Of a stretch of DNA of 45,194 nt, positions 15,779-23,880 are shown in pieces. The notes beneath the pieces are model-generated. The model did no database searches. It saw only the letters and a program-made list of their open reading frames with translations, and was not told the DNA's origin. This DNA is from a virus, in IMG/VR virus record IMGVR_UViG_3300023184_002700, positions 1 to 45,194 of that record. The stretch is one strand, 5' to 3'. The translations under genes and the position numbers were made by a program. Each line of letters begins with the position of its first letter. Position 1 is the stretch's first letter.

Positions 15779-16510
15779 ATGAGAGACCATCTATTAGACA
15801 TCGTTAAAAACACTTATGGCTTGGGCATTATTGACCTAGTTAAAGTATCAGGTACAGACACAGAAACCAATATCGAAGCACTAGCAGAAGACCGCAGTGT
15901 TATTGTTCAGGCCAAACTAAACGGCCCAGTAGCAGAATTTATTGGCACGTTTGGTATGCCGAACCTAGCAAAATTAAACACTATCTTAGGTATTCCAGAA
16001 TACAAAGACAATGCTAAGATTTCGATTACCAAACAAGATCGCAATGGCGAACAAGTAGCAGTGGGATTACACTTTGAAAATGCCGCAGGTGACTTTAAGA
16101 ACGATTATCGTTTTATGAGCCAAGAGATTGTCAATGACAAACTCAAAACAGTCAAGATGCGAGCAGTCACATGGAACGTTGAATTTGAACCAACAGTGGC
16201 TAATATCCAAAGACTTAAATTCCAAGCAAGTGCTAATGCAGAAGAAGCAAACTTTACTGCTAAGACTAATAACAGTAACTTAGAATTAAGTTTTGGTGAT
16301 CATAGCAGTCACGCAGGCAATTTTACGTTCCAAGCGGGTGTTACTGGCACACTAAGTAAAAATTGGTCATGGCCAGTTAACGCTGTATTAAGTATCTTAA
16401 ACCTAGCAGGTGATAAGAAATTTAGTATCAGTGATGAAGGTGCGGCACAGATCACTGTTAATTCAGGACTAGCAACGTATAACTATATCTTACCAGCACA
16501 GAGCAAGTAA
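15779..16510 (+). CDS. 45: Sliding clamp, T4 gp45 type
   Basis: The 243-residue product is near the length of T4 gp45 (228) and has the expected mix of beta strands and helices with a C-terminal PIP-contacting end (NYILPAQSK). I recognise it as the DNA polymerase processivity factor of T4-like phages from pattern and from its place just after gene 43. In T4 the trimeric clamp tethers gp43 to DNA and also activates late transcription. It has a strong ribosome-binding site (AAAGGAG) and its own promoter, in line with high need. The stop overlaps the next ATG (TAATG). Confidence 0.85.
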   Translation: MRDHLLDIVKNTYGLGIIDLVKVSGTDTETNIEALAEDRSVIVQAKLNGPVAEFIGTFGMPNLAKLNTILGIPEYKDNAKISITKQDRNGEQVAVGLHFENAAGDFKNDYRFMSQEIVNDKLKTVKMRAVTWNVEFEPTVANIQRLKFQASANAEEANFTAKTNNSNLELSFGDHSSHAGNFTFQAGVTGTLSKNWSWPVNAVLSILNLAGDKKFSISDEGAAQITVNSGLATYNYILPAQSK

Positions 16511-17103
16511 TGACGTTTGGCCGTTGGGCACACTTAGGACATAGGTTAGGTGAATGTTGGGTTGATGAAGTAAATGATAAAACCTACGTTCATATACCTA
16601 AAAACGCCAGTAGTTTTGTCAAGGGTGTGCTAATCGGTAGTGGTGGATTTTGGCATCACAGTGAAACATTAATCAATAGCAGTGAAAATTTAATTGTTTT
16701 ACGTGATCCTATCGACCGTTGGGTAAGTGGTATTACACAATATCTACATAACAGTAATCAAATCGATATGCCTACAGAACTGATTTTTGATAAGATAACC
16801 TTTGATGATCACACAGATCTACAGACATATTTTTTACAAGGTGTTGATTTAACCAACTCTACATTTATGTTTGTAGATAAAAATTTACGGGCTAATTTAT
16901 CAGATTGGATTTATGATCATGGTTATAGAACCAATGTTGATATTGCCATCGAATATAATGCCAGCAGTGAGGATGATCGTGCAACAACTAAAGACTACTA
17001 CACTAAACTACTTGACCAAACCCCAGAATTTGTGTTAAAATTACAACAGCACTTTGAAGAAGACTATAAACTAATCGGTAAAGTAAAATTCTATGGAAAT
17101 TGA
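16510..17103 (+). CDS. Sulfotransferase-family protein
   Basis: The 197-residue product has the two sulfotransferase motifs. The first is YVHIPKNASSFVKGVL at about residues 26-41, the PAPS 5'-binding loop as in the carbohydrate sulfotransferase (Sulfotransfer_2) family. The second is NLIVLRDPIDRWVSGI at about 59-74, the 3'-phosphate loop with R and S. The rest is helical. It would transfer sulfate from PAPS to a sugar or peptide, perhaps on the host surface or virion. No PAPS-synthesis genes are visible. It sits between the clamp and the DNA transglycosylase, overlapping both, so it is expressed with replication genes. Confidence 0.68.
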   Translation: MTFGRWAHLGHRLGECWVDEVNDKTYVHIPKNASSFVKGVLIGSGGFWHHSETLINSSENLIVLRDPIDRWVSGITQYLHNSNQIDMPTELIFDKITFDDHTDLQTYFLQGVDLTNSTFMFVDKNLRANLSDWIYDHGYRTNVDIAIEYNASSEDDRATTKDYYTKLLDQTPEFVLKLQQHFEEDYKLIGKVKFYGN

Positions 17104-18634
17104 TAATCTAACTAGCAAGCAGAAAGACTATGCTGTATTCTTACCAGCATTGAGTGGTTTCTATGCCACTTACGTAGGTAAGCAACGGCATGATCCTACG
17201 TATGTAGATCCAGCACGTATACCAGCAGACTTTGAAAATGGTATAGAAGGGCTTAATTGGCTTAATCCAGATGCGGCATACTTTCCATATCATTGGGCAT
17301 TATACTCAGCAGGTCATGCTGAATTAGATATTAATAAGCATAGTCCCAAAGAAGATATGATACGTAACAGAGATAGATCACGTAGTTTTATCTTAGGTGA
17401 CTCAGGTGGATTCCAGATCGGTAAAGGTGTTTGGGAAGGTGATTGGAAGAATCCTAACTGTCCTCGAGCACAGAAGAAACGTGAGCTGGTATTAACTTGG
17501 ATGGATGCTTACATGGATCGTGGTATGATCTTAGATATTCCAGCTTGGGTAGCTCGTAGTCCAGCAGGGCGTAAGGCCACAGGTATCAATACATACATGG
17601 AAGCTGTCGAAGGAACTTACATCAATAACGATTACTTCATGAAGAATCGCACAGGTGCTTGTAAGTTCTTAAACGTGCTACAAGGTGAGAATCACGCAGA
17701 CGCCGATGATTGGTATCAACGTATGAAGAAGTATTGTGATCCAAAACAATACGCACAACCATTTGAAGGTTGGGCCATGGGTGGACAAAACATGTGTGAC
17801 GTCCATTTAGTATTACGTCGATTAGTTGAATTGCGCTTTGATGGATTGTTAGAAAAAGGTCTACATGATTGGATGCACTTCTTAGGTACAAGTAAGTTAG
17901 AGTGGGCGTGTCTATTAACAGATATACAACGAGCAGTTAGAAAGTATCACAATGAACAATTTACAATATCGTTTGATTGCGCAAGTCCATTCTTGGCTAG
18001 TGCTAATGGACAGATCTATATCCAAACAGAAATCACAGACAGAGAAAAATGGGTCTACAGAATGGTACCTAGTGTCGACGATAAAAAATATTCTACAGAC
18101 ACCCGCAGGTTTAGCGATGCAGTTCTGCAAGACAAGTTATTTGCTAATTTTACAGATAGCCCAATTAGCCAACGTTGCACTATTAAAGATATTTGCATTT
18201 ATAAGCCTGGTGATTTAAACAAGATTGGTAAAGAAGGACGCACAAGTTGGGATAGTTTTAGTTATGCTATACAGATGGGGCATAATGTTTGGAGTCATTT
18301 GACCGCAGTGCAAGAAGCCAATCATCAATATGATCTAGGTGTTACACCAAAGATGTTAGTGCAAGAAACGTTCGATCGTGTTTACTTCCGTGATGTAGTG
18401 GATGCTATATTTGCTACTAGTAACAAAGGTGAAGCATTAGCTATCATCGATGAGTTTAGCAAATTCTGGATGGCAATCATCGGAACCCGTGGTGCCACAG
18501 GCAAGAAAACTGTTAATGCGTCGACTATGTTTAACAGCTTGTTTGAAAGTGAAGAGCCAGAAGAACATCACGTAGATGACAGCGGCTTAGATGAGGGCGT
18601 ATTAGATAATTTAGAAAACGAATTAGGAGAATAA
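17093..18634 (+). CDS. dpdA: 7-deazaguanine DNA transglycosylase, DpdA-like (TGT fold)
   Basis: The 513-residue product has TGT-family active-site signatures. FILGDSGGFQIG at about 99-110 carries D103, equivalent to the general acid in the TGT motif SDSGGFQ. VLQGE (195-199) and GWAMGG (226-231) match base-binding loops. FDCASP (294-299) carries D295, matching the nucleophilic Asp in the TGT FDC..P motif. Phage DpdA proteins of this family swap guanine in DNA for a 7-deazaguanine base. Co-occurrence of FolE, QueE and QueD in the same window strongly favours DpdA over tRNA TGT. I cannot assign the DpdA subfamily. The tail (about 470-513) is acidic. It overlaps the sulfotransferase gene by 11 bases. 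Confidence 0.82.
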   Translation: MEIDNLTSKQKDYAVFLPALSGFYATYVGKQRHDPTYVDPARIPADFENGIEGLNWLNPDAAYFPYHWALYSAGHAELDINKHSPKEDMIRNRDRSRSFILGDSGGFQIGKGVWEGDWKNPNCPRAQKKRELVLTWMDAYMDRGMILDIPAWVARSPAGRKATGINTYMEAVEGTYINNDYFMKNRTGACKFLNVLQGENHADADDWYQRMKKYCDPKQYAQPFEGWAMGGQNMCDVHLVLRRLVELRFDGLLEKGLHDWMHFLGTSKLEWACLLTDIQRAVRKYHNEQFTISFDCASPFLASANGQIYIQTEITDREKWVYRMVPSVDDKKYSTDTRRFSDAVLQDKLFANFTDSPISQRCTIKDICIYKPGDLNKIGKEGRTSWDSFSYAIQMGHNVWSHLTAVQEANHQYDLGVTPKMLVQETFDRVYFRDVVDAIFATSNKGEALAIIDEFSKFWMAIIGTRGATGKKTVNASTMFNSLFESEEPEEHHVDDSGLDEGVLDNLENELGE

Positions 18635-18635
18635 C

Positions 18636-18824
18636 GTGAACAAGGAAAAGTTACAACATCACCTTAAACATTTAGAAGAACGTCACGCAGAATTAGAAAA
18701 GAAAATCAAAGACGGTTACAGTCATTACCTAGATGACATGCACCTTGGCAAAATTAAACACGAGAAATTAGGTATTAAACGTGACATTGGAAAAACTCTG
18801 AAACAACTAGAAGAATACAAATGA
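18636..18824 (+). CDS. Small coiled-coil protein, YdcH/DUF465-like
   Basis: The 62-residue product starts at GTG 18636, one base after the DpdA stop. It is one long charged helix hairpin: LKHLEERHAELEKKIKDGYS, then GKIKHEKLGIKRDIGKTLKQ. This fits the YdcH/DUF465 family of short helical hairpins (H..L...I....D..L..LK..KL.LKD.I). The biochemical role of that family is not known. It ends in an ATGA overlap with the next gene. Confidence 0.6.
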   Translation: MNKEKLQHHLKHLEERHAELEKKIKDGYSHYLDDMHLGKIKHEKLGIKRDIGKTLKQLEEYK

Positions 18825-19348
18825 AGCGTGATTATACAGATGGAGTGAAAGAAAGCATAACATTCTTTACTGGGATAGAGATTGAACGGACTCCAGCCTA
18901 CGGTATGATGACATTGTTTGTAGTGGGCACACAACGGGCAGAAGAAATCATCGCACTAGCTAAAGAAAAAGAGTGTAAGCACATTTACTTTGGTGCTAAT
19001 CAAAGTTTTCCAAAGATCGACAGTGATGACGCTAGAGTTTGGAAACAGTGGGAAGTCATGATACGAACGTGTCTTGATACAGACTATTGGTGCACTTTAG
19101 ATTTGGACATAATCTGTGTAGAAGGACTATTAGAAGGCCCATTGGTAGAGTATCGCAGATTTATTCCGCAATTGAGTGTAAAAATTCCATACTTGGCACA
19201 GCTAGGATATAATGCTACTCTTAAAATAGATGATAAGGATTTTGATGCTACAAATCCAGGTGTTTGGTGCCATCGCTTACGTAATTTAACAACAACAGAG
19301 AGTTTTACTGATTGGGATCAATACGGTAAAGATGAGATTATTAAGTAA
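18821..19348 (+). CDS. Conserved-looking phage protein, unknown function
   Basis: The 175-residue product has an alpha/beta N-terminus (TLFVVGTQRAEEIIALAK), a central CKHIYFGANQSFP, and DTDYWCTLDLDIICVEGL, where a D-x-D pair could bind a metal. It overlaps both neighbours by 1-4 bases, between the coiled-coil protein and the second radical SAM gene. I do not recognise a named family. The beta-strand then DxD layout could suit a glycosyltransferase-A-like or nuclease fold, but the evidence is thin. Confidence 0.6.
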   Translation: MKRDYTDGVKESITFFTGIEIERTPAYGMMTLFVVGTQRAEEIIALAKEKECKHIYFGANQSFPKIDSDDARVWKQWEVMIRTCLDTDYWCTLDLDIICVEGLLEGPLVEYRRFIPQLSVKIPYLAQLGYNATLKIDDKDFDATNPGVWCHRLRNLTTTESFTDWDQYGKDEIIK

Positions 19349-20481
19349 TGGACCCAAAGAGAAAGTATGTATTACTAACTCAATCTAAACATTTTTGTGC
19401 GGCGCCTTGGACTAATTTATACCTAGAAACTAATGGTGATATTCTAACCTGTTGTGTTGGTCGAACTGTTTTGGGGAATATTAGAACTCATACTTTAAAA
19501 GAAATTCTGAATAATAATATAACAAAAGAAATAAAGCAAAAATTAATTTTAGATCAACCACACCGTAATTGCATTAACTGTGATATGTTTACAGCAGACC
19601 GGCCAGCCGATGCCTGGCAACGAGGACATTATAACAACATCGGCAAGAAGGTAGATATAGATTATGATGATGTTAGTAGTTTTGTTCTTGGTGCTGTTGA
19701 TGCCCGGTGGAGCAATACCTGTAATTTTAAATGTATCTATTGCGATCCAAAATATAGTAGCAGTATAGAAAAAGAATTAAATGTAATATATAGCAACGGT
19801 GATATAGGTAATCAACAGCTATTAGAATTTATACTAACCAATCAAAATAGCATAGTTGAGATCTATCTCGCCGGCGGTGAACCATTATTAATGAAAGAAA
19901 ATAGAGAATTTTTAGAACGTTATACAAATACTAATACTAGACTGAGAATTAATACTAATCTTAGTAACATACATGAAAAAAATAGCATATTAGATAAAAT
20001 TAAAAAATTTAAAAATATATTATGGACTGTTAGCATAGAAAATACCAATTCAAGATATGAATACACCAGATATAGCAGTAATTGGGATCAATTCTTGATT
20101 AATTTACAGGCCATAAAAGATCTAGGGCAAGAAATCAGATTTAACATGGTATACTTTATAGGCAATGCAATGACATTTTGTGATGATTTAGAATTATTAA
20201 AATCACTGGGCACAAATATTGGAATCAGCGTAGTCCCAGTAGTTGGTCATGATCCAATTAGCTCAAGAAATCTCCCCAACCATTTAAAAGCAACTGCACA
20301 AGAAAATCTAAATAAATTATCAAAAAGTCTTGCAAATGATACTAGTTTATGTAATAATATTAATAATTGTCTTAAAGAGCTGAACAAAGATCCTAACGGA
20401 TTAGATTATAAACAATATTTTGATTCTTTAGATGCTAAAAGAGGAACCAATTGGAAAACAGTATTCCCGGAGTTAGTATGA
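19348..20481 (+). CDS. Second radical SAM protein with N-terminal SPASM-like cysteines
   Basis: The 377-residue product has C-NFK-C-IY-C at residues 125-132 (CX3CX2C) and an AGGEPLL SAM-binding motif. Upstream are FCAAPW (C17), LTCC (C35-C36) and NCINC (C75, C78), an auxiliary-cluster-like set at the N-terminus, the same architecture as the protein at 9314. Recognised SPASM proteins often modify peptides, but no small precursor peptide is evident next to it. Glycosyltransferase and aminotransferase genes shortly downstream suggest a part in sugar or surface chemistry instead. The gene is AT-rich compared with its neighbours. It overlaps the next gene by 4 bases. Confidence 0.83.
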   Translation: MDPKRKYVLLTQSKHFCAAPWTNLYLETNGDILTCCVGRTVLGNIRTHTLKEILNNNITKEIKQKLILDQPHRNCINCDMFTADRPADAWQRGHYNNIGKKVDIDYDDVSSFVLGAVDARWSNTCNFKCIYCDPKYSSSIEKELNVIYSNGDIGNQQLLEFILTNQNSIVEIYLAGGEPLLMKENREFLERYTNTNTRLRINTNLSNIHEKNSILDKIKKFKNILWTVSIENTNSRYEYTRYSSNWDQFLINLQAIKDLGQEIRFNMVYFIGNAMTFCDDLELLKSLGTNIGISVVPVVGHDPISSRNLPNHLKATAQENLNKLSKSLANDTSLCNNINNCLKELNKDPNGLDYKQYFDSLDAKRGTNWKTVFPELV

Positions 20482-20906
20482 TATTAGAAGAACGTGAACG
20501 TATAGATAGAATTATCAAGGTTAGTCAAAAGAAAATATGGGTCACTTTCCAACGTGAAGGTATCCATTGTTTTCCAGCAGCGGCTACAGATCCTAAACTA
20601 GCAGATGTTGCATTCTTAGCTAGTCCACATCGTCATATATTCCATTTCCGTGTGGCAATTGATGTATTCCATGACGATCGTGAACTAGAGTTTATACAAT
20701 TTAAACGCTGGTTAGAGTCATTATATGTAAATACAGTATTACAACTAGATTATAAAAGTTGTGAGATGATCGCAGATGATTTGTATACACAGATCGCTGA
20801 AAAATATCCCAATCGTGATGTTTGGATAGAAGTATCCGAAGATGGCGAAAATGGGTGTTACATTGAGTATAACAATACTCGTCCTTTACAATCTGTCACT
20901 ATCTAG
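20478..20906 (+). CDS. Conserved T4-type phage protein (GIHCFPAA / SPHRHIFHF family), unknown function
   Basis: The chosen start at 20478 overlaps the previous stop as ATGA; the longer reading from 20451 would overlap more and is less likely. The 142-residue product contains REGIHCFPAAA, LASPHRHIFHFRVAIDVFHD, EFIQFKRWLESLY, a KSCEMIADDLY helix and VEVSEDGENG-like residues near the end. I recognise the pattern as a protein that recurs in T4-type phages infecting different hosts, always without a known function (recalled, not searched). The histidine-rich PHRHIFHF strand is the most conserved-looking part. Confidence 0.72.
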   Translation: MILEERERIDRIIKVSQKKIWVTFQREGIHCFPAAATDPKLADVAFLASPHRHIFHFRVAIDVFHDDRELEFIQFKRWLESLYVNTVLQLDYKSCEMIADDLYTQIAEKYPNRDVWIEVSEDGENGCYIEYNNTRPLQSVTI

Positions 20907-20917
20907 GAGATATTATT

Positions 20918-21151
20918 GTGGCAAATCCAAATTGGGTAAACAAGTACCTACGTATGACCCCCGAAGTTCGTCAAATTTACAATGACTTAGATGCATGGTG
21001 TAACTATTGTCGTTTCCGTATGATCAAGTATGATGCTGCTGATTTATATAAATCACCAGAATACAAAGAATGGCAAGAACGTCGAAAGAAACGTCAACAA
21101 TGGCAGGCTCGCAACGGCGTTGTCTACAACAAACAAAATCGAGGACAATAA
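20918..21151 (+). CDS. Small basic aromatic hypothetical protein
   Basis: The 77-residue product starts at GTG 20918 behind a TAGGAGA ribosome-binding site. It has an aromatic N-terminal half with two cysteines (LDAWCNYCRFRMIKYD), then a basic helix (KEWQERRKKRQQWQARNG). It overlaps the next gene's ATG. No family is recognised. The basic helix could bind nucleic acid. Confidence 0.6.
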   Translation: MANPNWVNKYLRMTPEVRQIYNDLDAWCNYCRFRMIKYDAADLYKSPEYKEWQERRKKRQQWQARNGVVYNKQNRGQ

Positions 21152-22206
21152 TGACTGTATTTCTAGTTGATCTAGAAGCAGTAGAAACCCGGTACACGGG
21201 TCAATGGAAGACTCATGTGCCTGATCTATTAGAGGAGGCAGGACATGCTGTTACAATTATCCAAGGCCCTACCGACATACCTGACGCTACTACTCCTGGC
21301 GCTTTTCTTAACTTTGGCGGCACAAATATTTATAAAGCCCGACAAGTGGAAGAAATTGCCAGATTGTTTACGAGCGGCAAAGTTGTTGATGGCGATCACT
21401 TTCTTTTTACTGATGCTTGGCATCCTGGTATTATTAACCTTAAGTATATGGCGGAACTGCTTGGTATAAAGGTCAAGATACACGCACTATGGCACGCCGG
21501 TAGTTATGATCCACAGGACTTCTTGGGACGACTTATTGGTGATGCTGATTGGGTCCGTCATAGTGAAAAAGCATTCTTTCATGCTATAGATTACAATTAC
21601 TTTGCCACTGACTTCCATATCGACATGTTCTGTTTTAATTTATTTAAATGTCCTCGTTGGATGTTTGAAGGTAAGATCTTCCGCACAGGATGGCCTATGG
21701 AATATATGCCTTCAGCACTTGAATTTTTTAAGCAGATACCTAAACGTGATTTGATCTTATTTCCGCATCGTCTAGCACCTGAGAAACAGGTAGAAATATT
21801 CCGTGATCTAGCGGCATCAATACCCGAGTATGAATGGATCGTCTGTCAAGATCAACCGTTAAACAAATTACAATATCACGGCCTACTAGGCACAGCTAAG
21901 ATGGTATTCAGTGCTAATCTACAAGAAACTCTAGGCATTAGTTGCTATGAAGGTGCACTAGTCGATGCTATACCAATGGTTCCAGATCGATTAAGTTACA
22001 GTGAAATGTATGATGATGCGTTTAAATATCCTAGTGAGTGGACAGAATCGTGGGATAGTTATATCAAGCACAAAGATGAACTAATAGCGGTAATAAAAAA
22101 TCATATAGAAAATTATGATAATCTAATACCAAAAATACAACAACAAGCACATAGTCTACACAACTATTTCTTTAGTGCTACTGCACTATTAGAAAATATT
22201 AAATAA
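21151..22206 (+). CDS. GT-B type glycosyltransferase
   Basis: The start at ATG 21151 overlaps the upstream stop (TAATG); a longer in-frame reading from 21070 overlaps the previous gene and is rejected. The 351-residue product has a C-terminal half typical of GT4-like enzymes: LILFPHRLAPEKQVEIFRDL (about 215-234), EWIVCQDQP, then VFSANLQETLGISCYEGA (about 271-288), the nucleotide-sugar binding E..G...E region. It would transfer a sugar from a nucleotide donor. The acceptor could be DNA, virion protein or host surface. The adjacent mini-aminotransferase suggests an amino sugar donor. This is a family-level call. Confidence 0.75.
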   Translation: MTVFLVDLEAVETRYTGQWKTHVPDLLEEAGHAVTIIQGPTDIPDATTPGAFLNFGGTNIYKARQVEEIARLFTSGKVVDGDHFLFTDAWHPGIINLKYMAELLGIKVKIHALWHAGSYDPQDFLGRLIGDADWVRHSEKAFFHAIDYNYFATDFHIDMFCFNLFKCPRWMFEGKIFRTGWPMEYMPSALEFFKQIPKRDLILFPHRLAPEKQVEIFRDLAASIPEYEWIVCQDQPLNKLQYHGLLGTAKMVFSANLQETLGISCYEGALVDAIPMVPDRLSYSEMYDDAFKYPSEWTESWDSYIKHKDELIAVIKNHIENYDNLIPKIQQQAHSLHNYFFSATALLENIK

Positions 22207-22787
22207 TGGGTTTTGAAAAGATCACAGAATTTGAATCTGCACTAGCCAAGTTCACAGGTGCACCATATGCAGTCATGACCGACTGTTGCACACATGCTAT
22301 TGAACTATGTCTACGTTATGATAAGTCTAGTCGTGTATTATTTCCTGCGCATACCTATCTCAGTATTCCAATGACCATGCACAAGTTAGGTATCAGTTAC
22401 GATTATACTGACAAACCGTGGATCGGTGAATATCAATTTATCAGCACACGAGTCTGGGACAGTGCTAGACTGCTTAAACAAGGTATGTATCGCCCAGGAC
22501 AACTACAGTGTCTGAGTTTTGGCTATGATAAACCATTGTCGATCGGTCGTGGTGGCGCAATACTTACAGATGATGTAGAAGCCTACGACACGCTTAAACA
22601 TCAATGCTACGACGGACGCGACTTAACTATAAGTCCATGGCAAGATCAAAAGATATTTAATATTGGCTATCACTATAAACCCACTATTGAAGAAGCTGTA
22701 AAAGGTTTGGAATTGTTACCAAACATAGATCAAGAACCTAAATATAAAGAGTATCCAGATCTTAGAAATATTACGATCATCAGTTGA
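22206..22787 (+). CDS. Compact DegT/DnrJ/EryC1-type aminotransferase-like protein
   Basis: The 193-residue product matches the large domain of DegT family PLP enzymes. FTGAPYAVMTDCCTHAIELC resembles the phosphate-binding start, RVLFPAHTYLSIPMTM the substrate loop, WDSAR the aspartate that contacts PLP, and LSFGYDKPLSIGRGGAI the strand with the PLP lysine. Full-length members have about 370 residues; the C-terminal domain is missing here, with no frameshift visible. It may be an intact minimal form or a relic. It starts in a TAATG overlap with the glycosyltransferase, which supports joint work on an amino sugar. Confidence 0.72.
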   Translation: MGFEKITEFESALAKFTGAPYAVMTDCCTHAIELCLRYDKSSRVLFPAHTYLSIPMTMHKLGISYDYTDKPWIGEYQFISTRVWDSARLLKQGMYRPGQLQCLSFGYDKPLSIGRGGAILTDDVEAYDTLKHQCYDGRDLTISPWQDQKIFNIGYHYKPTIEEAVKGLELLPNIDQEPKYKEYPDLRNITIIS

Positions 22788-22812
22788 CATAGACCTAAAT
22801 AACCTATATAAT
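22784..22812 (+). promoter_or_regulatory. Sigma-70-type promoter (TTGACA-17-TATAAT) for folE
   Basis: A consensus -35 TTGACA at 22784-22789 and TATAAT at 22807-22812 with 17-base spacing. The -35 box overlaps the stop of the aminotransferase gene. A leader of about 38 bases with CGGAGA precedes the TTG start of folE. Confidence 0.8.
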
Positions 22813-22856
22813 ATTAACAATACGGCAATCCTCTGCCTTAACATCGGAGACATAAA

Positions 22857-23552
22857 TTGAGTGAAAAAACAATCAGCGAACGAATTCTCGAACGCATACA
22901 ATCAACTAATACTAGATATTGGGCAGGTGACAATATCTCAGAGCATATCTTAGAATCAGAACGTGCTGAACTAGTAGATGAACTAACAGGTAAATTTGAA
23001 GGCGTGTTAGATAGTTTACTCATTGATAGACACACTGATCCAAATTCACGTGGCACAGCCAAGCGGTTGGCTAAAATGTATATGTATGAGATCATGGCAG
23101 GACGTTATGATCCAGCACCAGATGCTACAGCTTTTCCAAATGATAGTGAGGACCGTTATGAAGGCATGTTGGTTGTTCGTAGTGAACTTCGTAGCATGTG
23201 CAGTCATCATCACCAGCCTGTCGCCGGTGTTGCTTACATCGGAATTATCGCTGCCCAGAAACTTATTGGCTTGTCTAAATATACTAGGATCGCTCAATGG
23301 TGTGCTCGTCGTGGCACGCTACAAGAAGAACTTGCCAATGATATCGCACGTGAGATTATGAAAGCCACAGGCAGTGATAATGTTGCTGTGTATATACAAG
23401 CCACACATGGTTGTTGTGAGAATCGTGGCATCATGGCACACAGTAGTTTAACGCAGACTACAGTCCTTAAAGGTGCGTTTAAAGATGATGGTAATACAAA
23501 GAAAGAATTTTTTGATAATATTAAATTACAACAGGAGTTTGCCCCAAGATGA
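22857..23552 (+). CDS. folE: GTP cyclohydrolase I
   Basis: The 231-residue product starts at TTG 22857 behind CGGAGA. Zinc ligands C115 and H118 lie in SMCSHHHQPVAG and C186 in THGCCENRG, matching C110, H113 and C181 of E. coli FolE. GLSKYTRIAQWCARR matches the family GLSK.aRiv..ar.r segment. It converts GTP to dihydroneopterin triphosphate, the first step of the 7-deazaguanine route as well as of folate. With queD, queE and dpdA in the window, DNA modification is the likely use. DHFR and thymidylate synthase near 44 kb are another possible link to folate. Confidence 0.95.
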   Translation: MSEKTISERILERIQSTNTRYWAGDNISEHILESERAELVDELTGKFEGVLDSLLIDRHTDPNSRGTAKRLAKMYMYEIMAGRYDPAPDATAFPNDSEDRYEGMLVVRSELRSMCSHHHQPVAGVAYIGIIAAQKLIGLSKYTRIAQWCARRGTLQEELANDIAREIMKATGSDNVAVYIQATHGCCENRGIMAHSSLTQTTVLKGAFKDDGNTKKEFFDNIKLQQEFAPR

Positions 23553-23878
23553 GCACATTAAAAGATCAAGCAATACAATATTTTGAAATGTTTAGTAACA
23601 AAGATCTAACCGGACTATCAGAAATATTCGCCGACGATGTTAACCTACGTGATTGGGAAAGATCAGCCTCGGGTAAAGTTGGTATGTTGGCTGCAAATAA
23701 AGATATATTTGATGCTGTTAATACTATCGTTGTTACACCAATATCATTATACGAGGAAAATAGCACAGTGGTAGCAGAGATCGAAGTATTAGTTAATAAT
23801 GAAATTAAATTACTTGTCGTTGACGTGATTAAATTTGAAAACAACAAGATTTCTAGTGTTGTGGCCTATAAAGGATAA
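23549..23878 (+). CDS. SnoaL/NTF2-like fold protein
   Basis: The 109-residue product starts in an ATGA overlap with folE. Its order of elements (helix with YFEMFSNKDLTGLSEIFADD, then LRDWERSASGKVGM and strands ENSTVVAEIEV, IKLLVVDVIKFENNKI) fits the cone-shaped SnoaL/NTF2 superfamily of about 110-130 residues. Members bind small hydrophobic or polar ligands and some are isomerases or hydrolases. Its placement between FolE and a phosphoribosyltransferase suggests a role in pterin or purine handling, but this is guilt by association only. Confidence 0.7.
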   Translation: MSTLKDQAIQYFEMFSNKDLTGLSEIFADDVNLRDWERSASGKVGMLAANKDIFDAVNTIVVTPISLYEENSTVVAEIEVLVNNEIKLLVVDVIKFENNKISSVVAYKG

Positions 23879-23880
23879 TT

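Noticed and set aside
23023-23361. A 112-codon + strand frame inside folE.
   Set aside because: It overlaps the FolE active-site region in another frame, with methionine/leucine/cysteine-rich composition and no ribosome-binding site.
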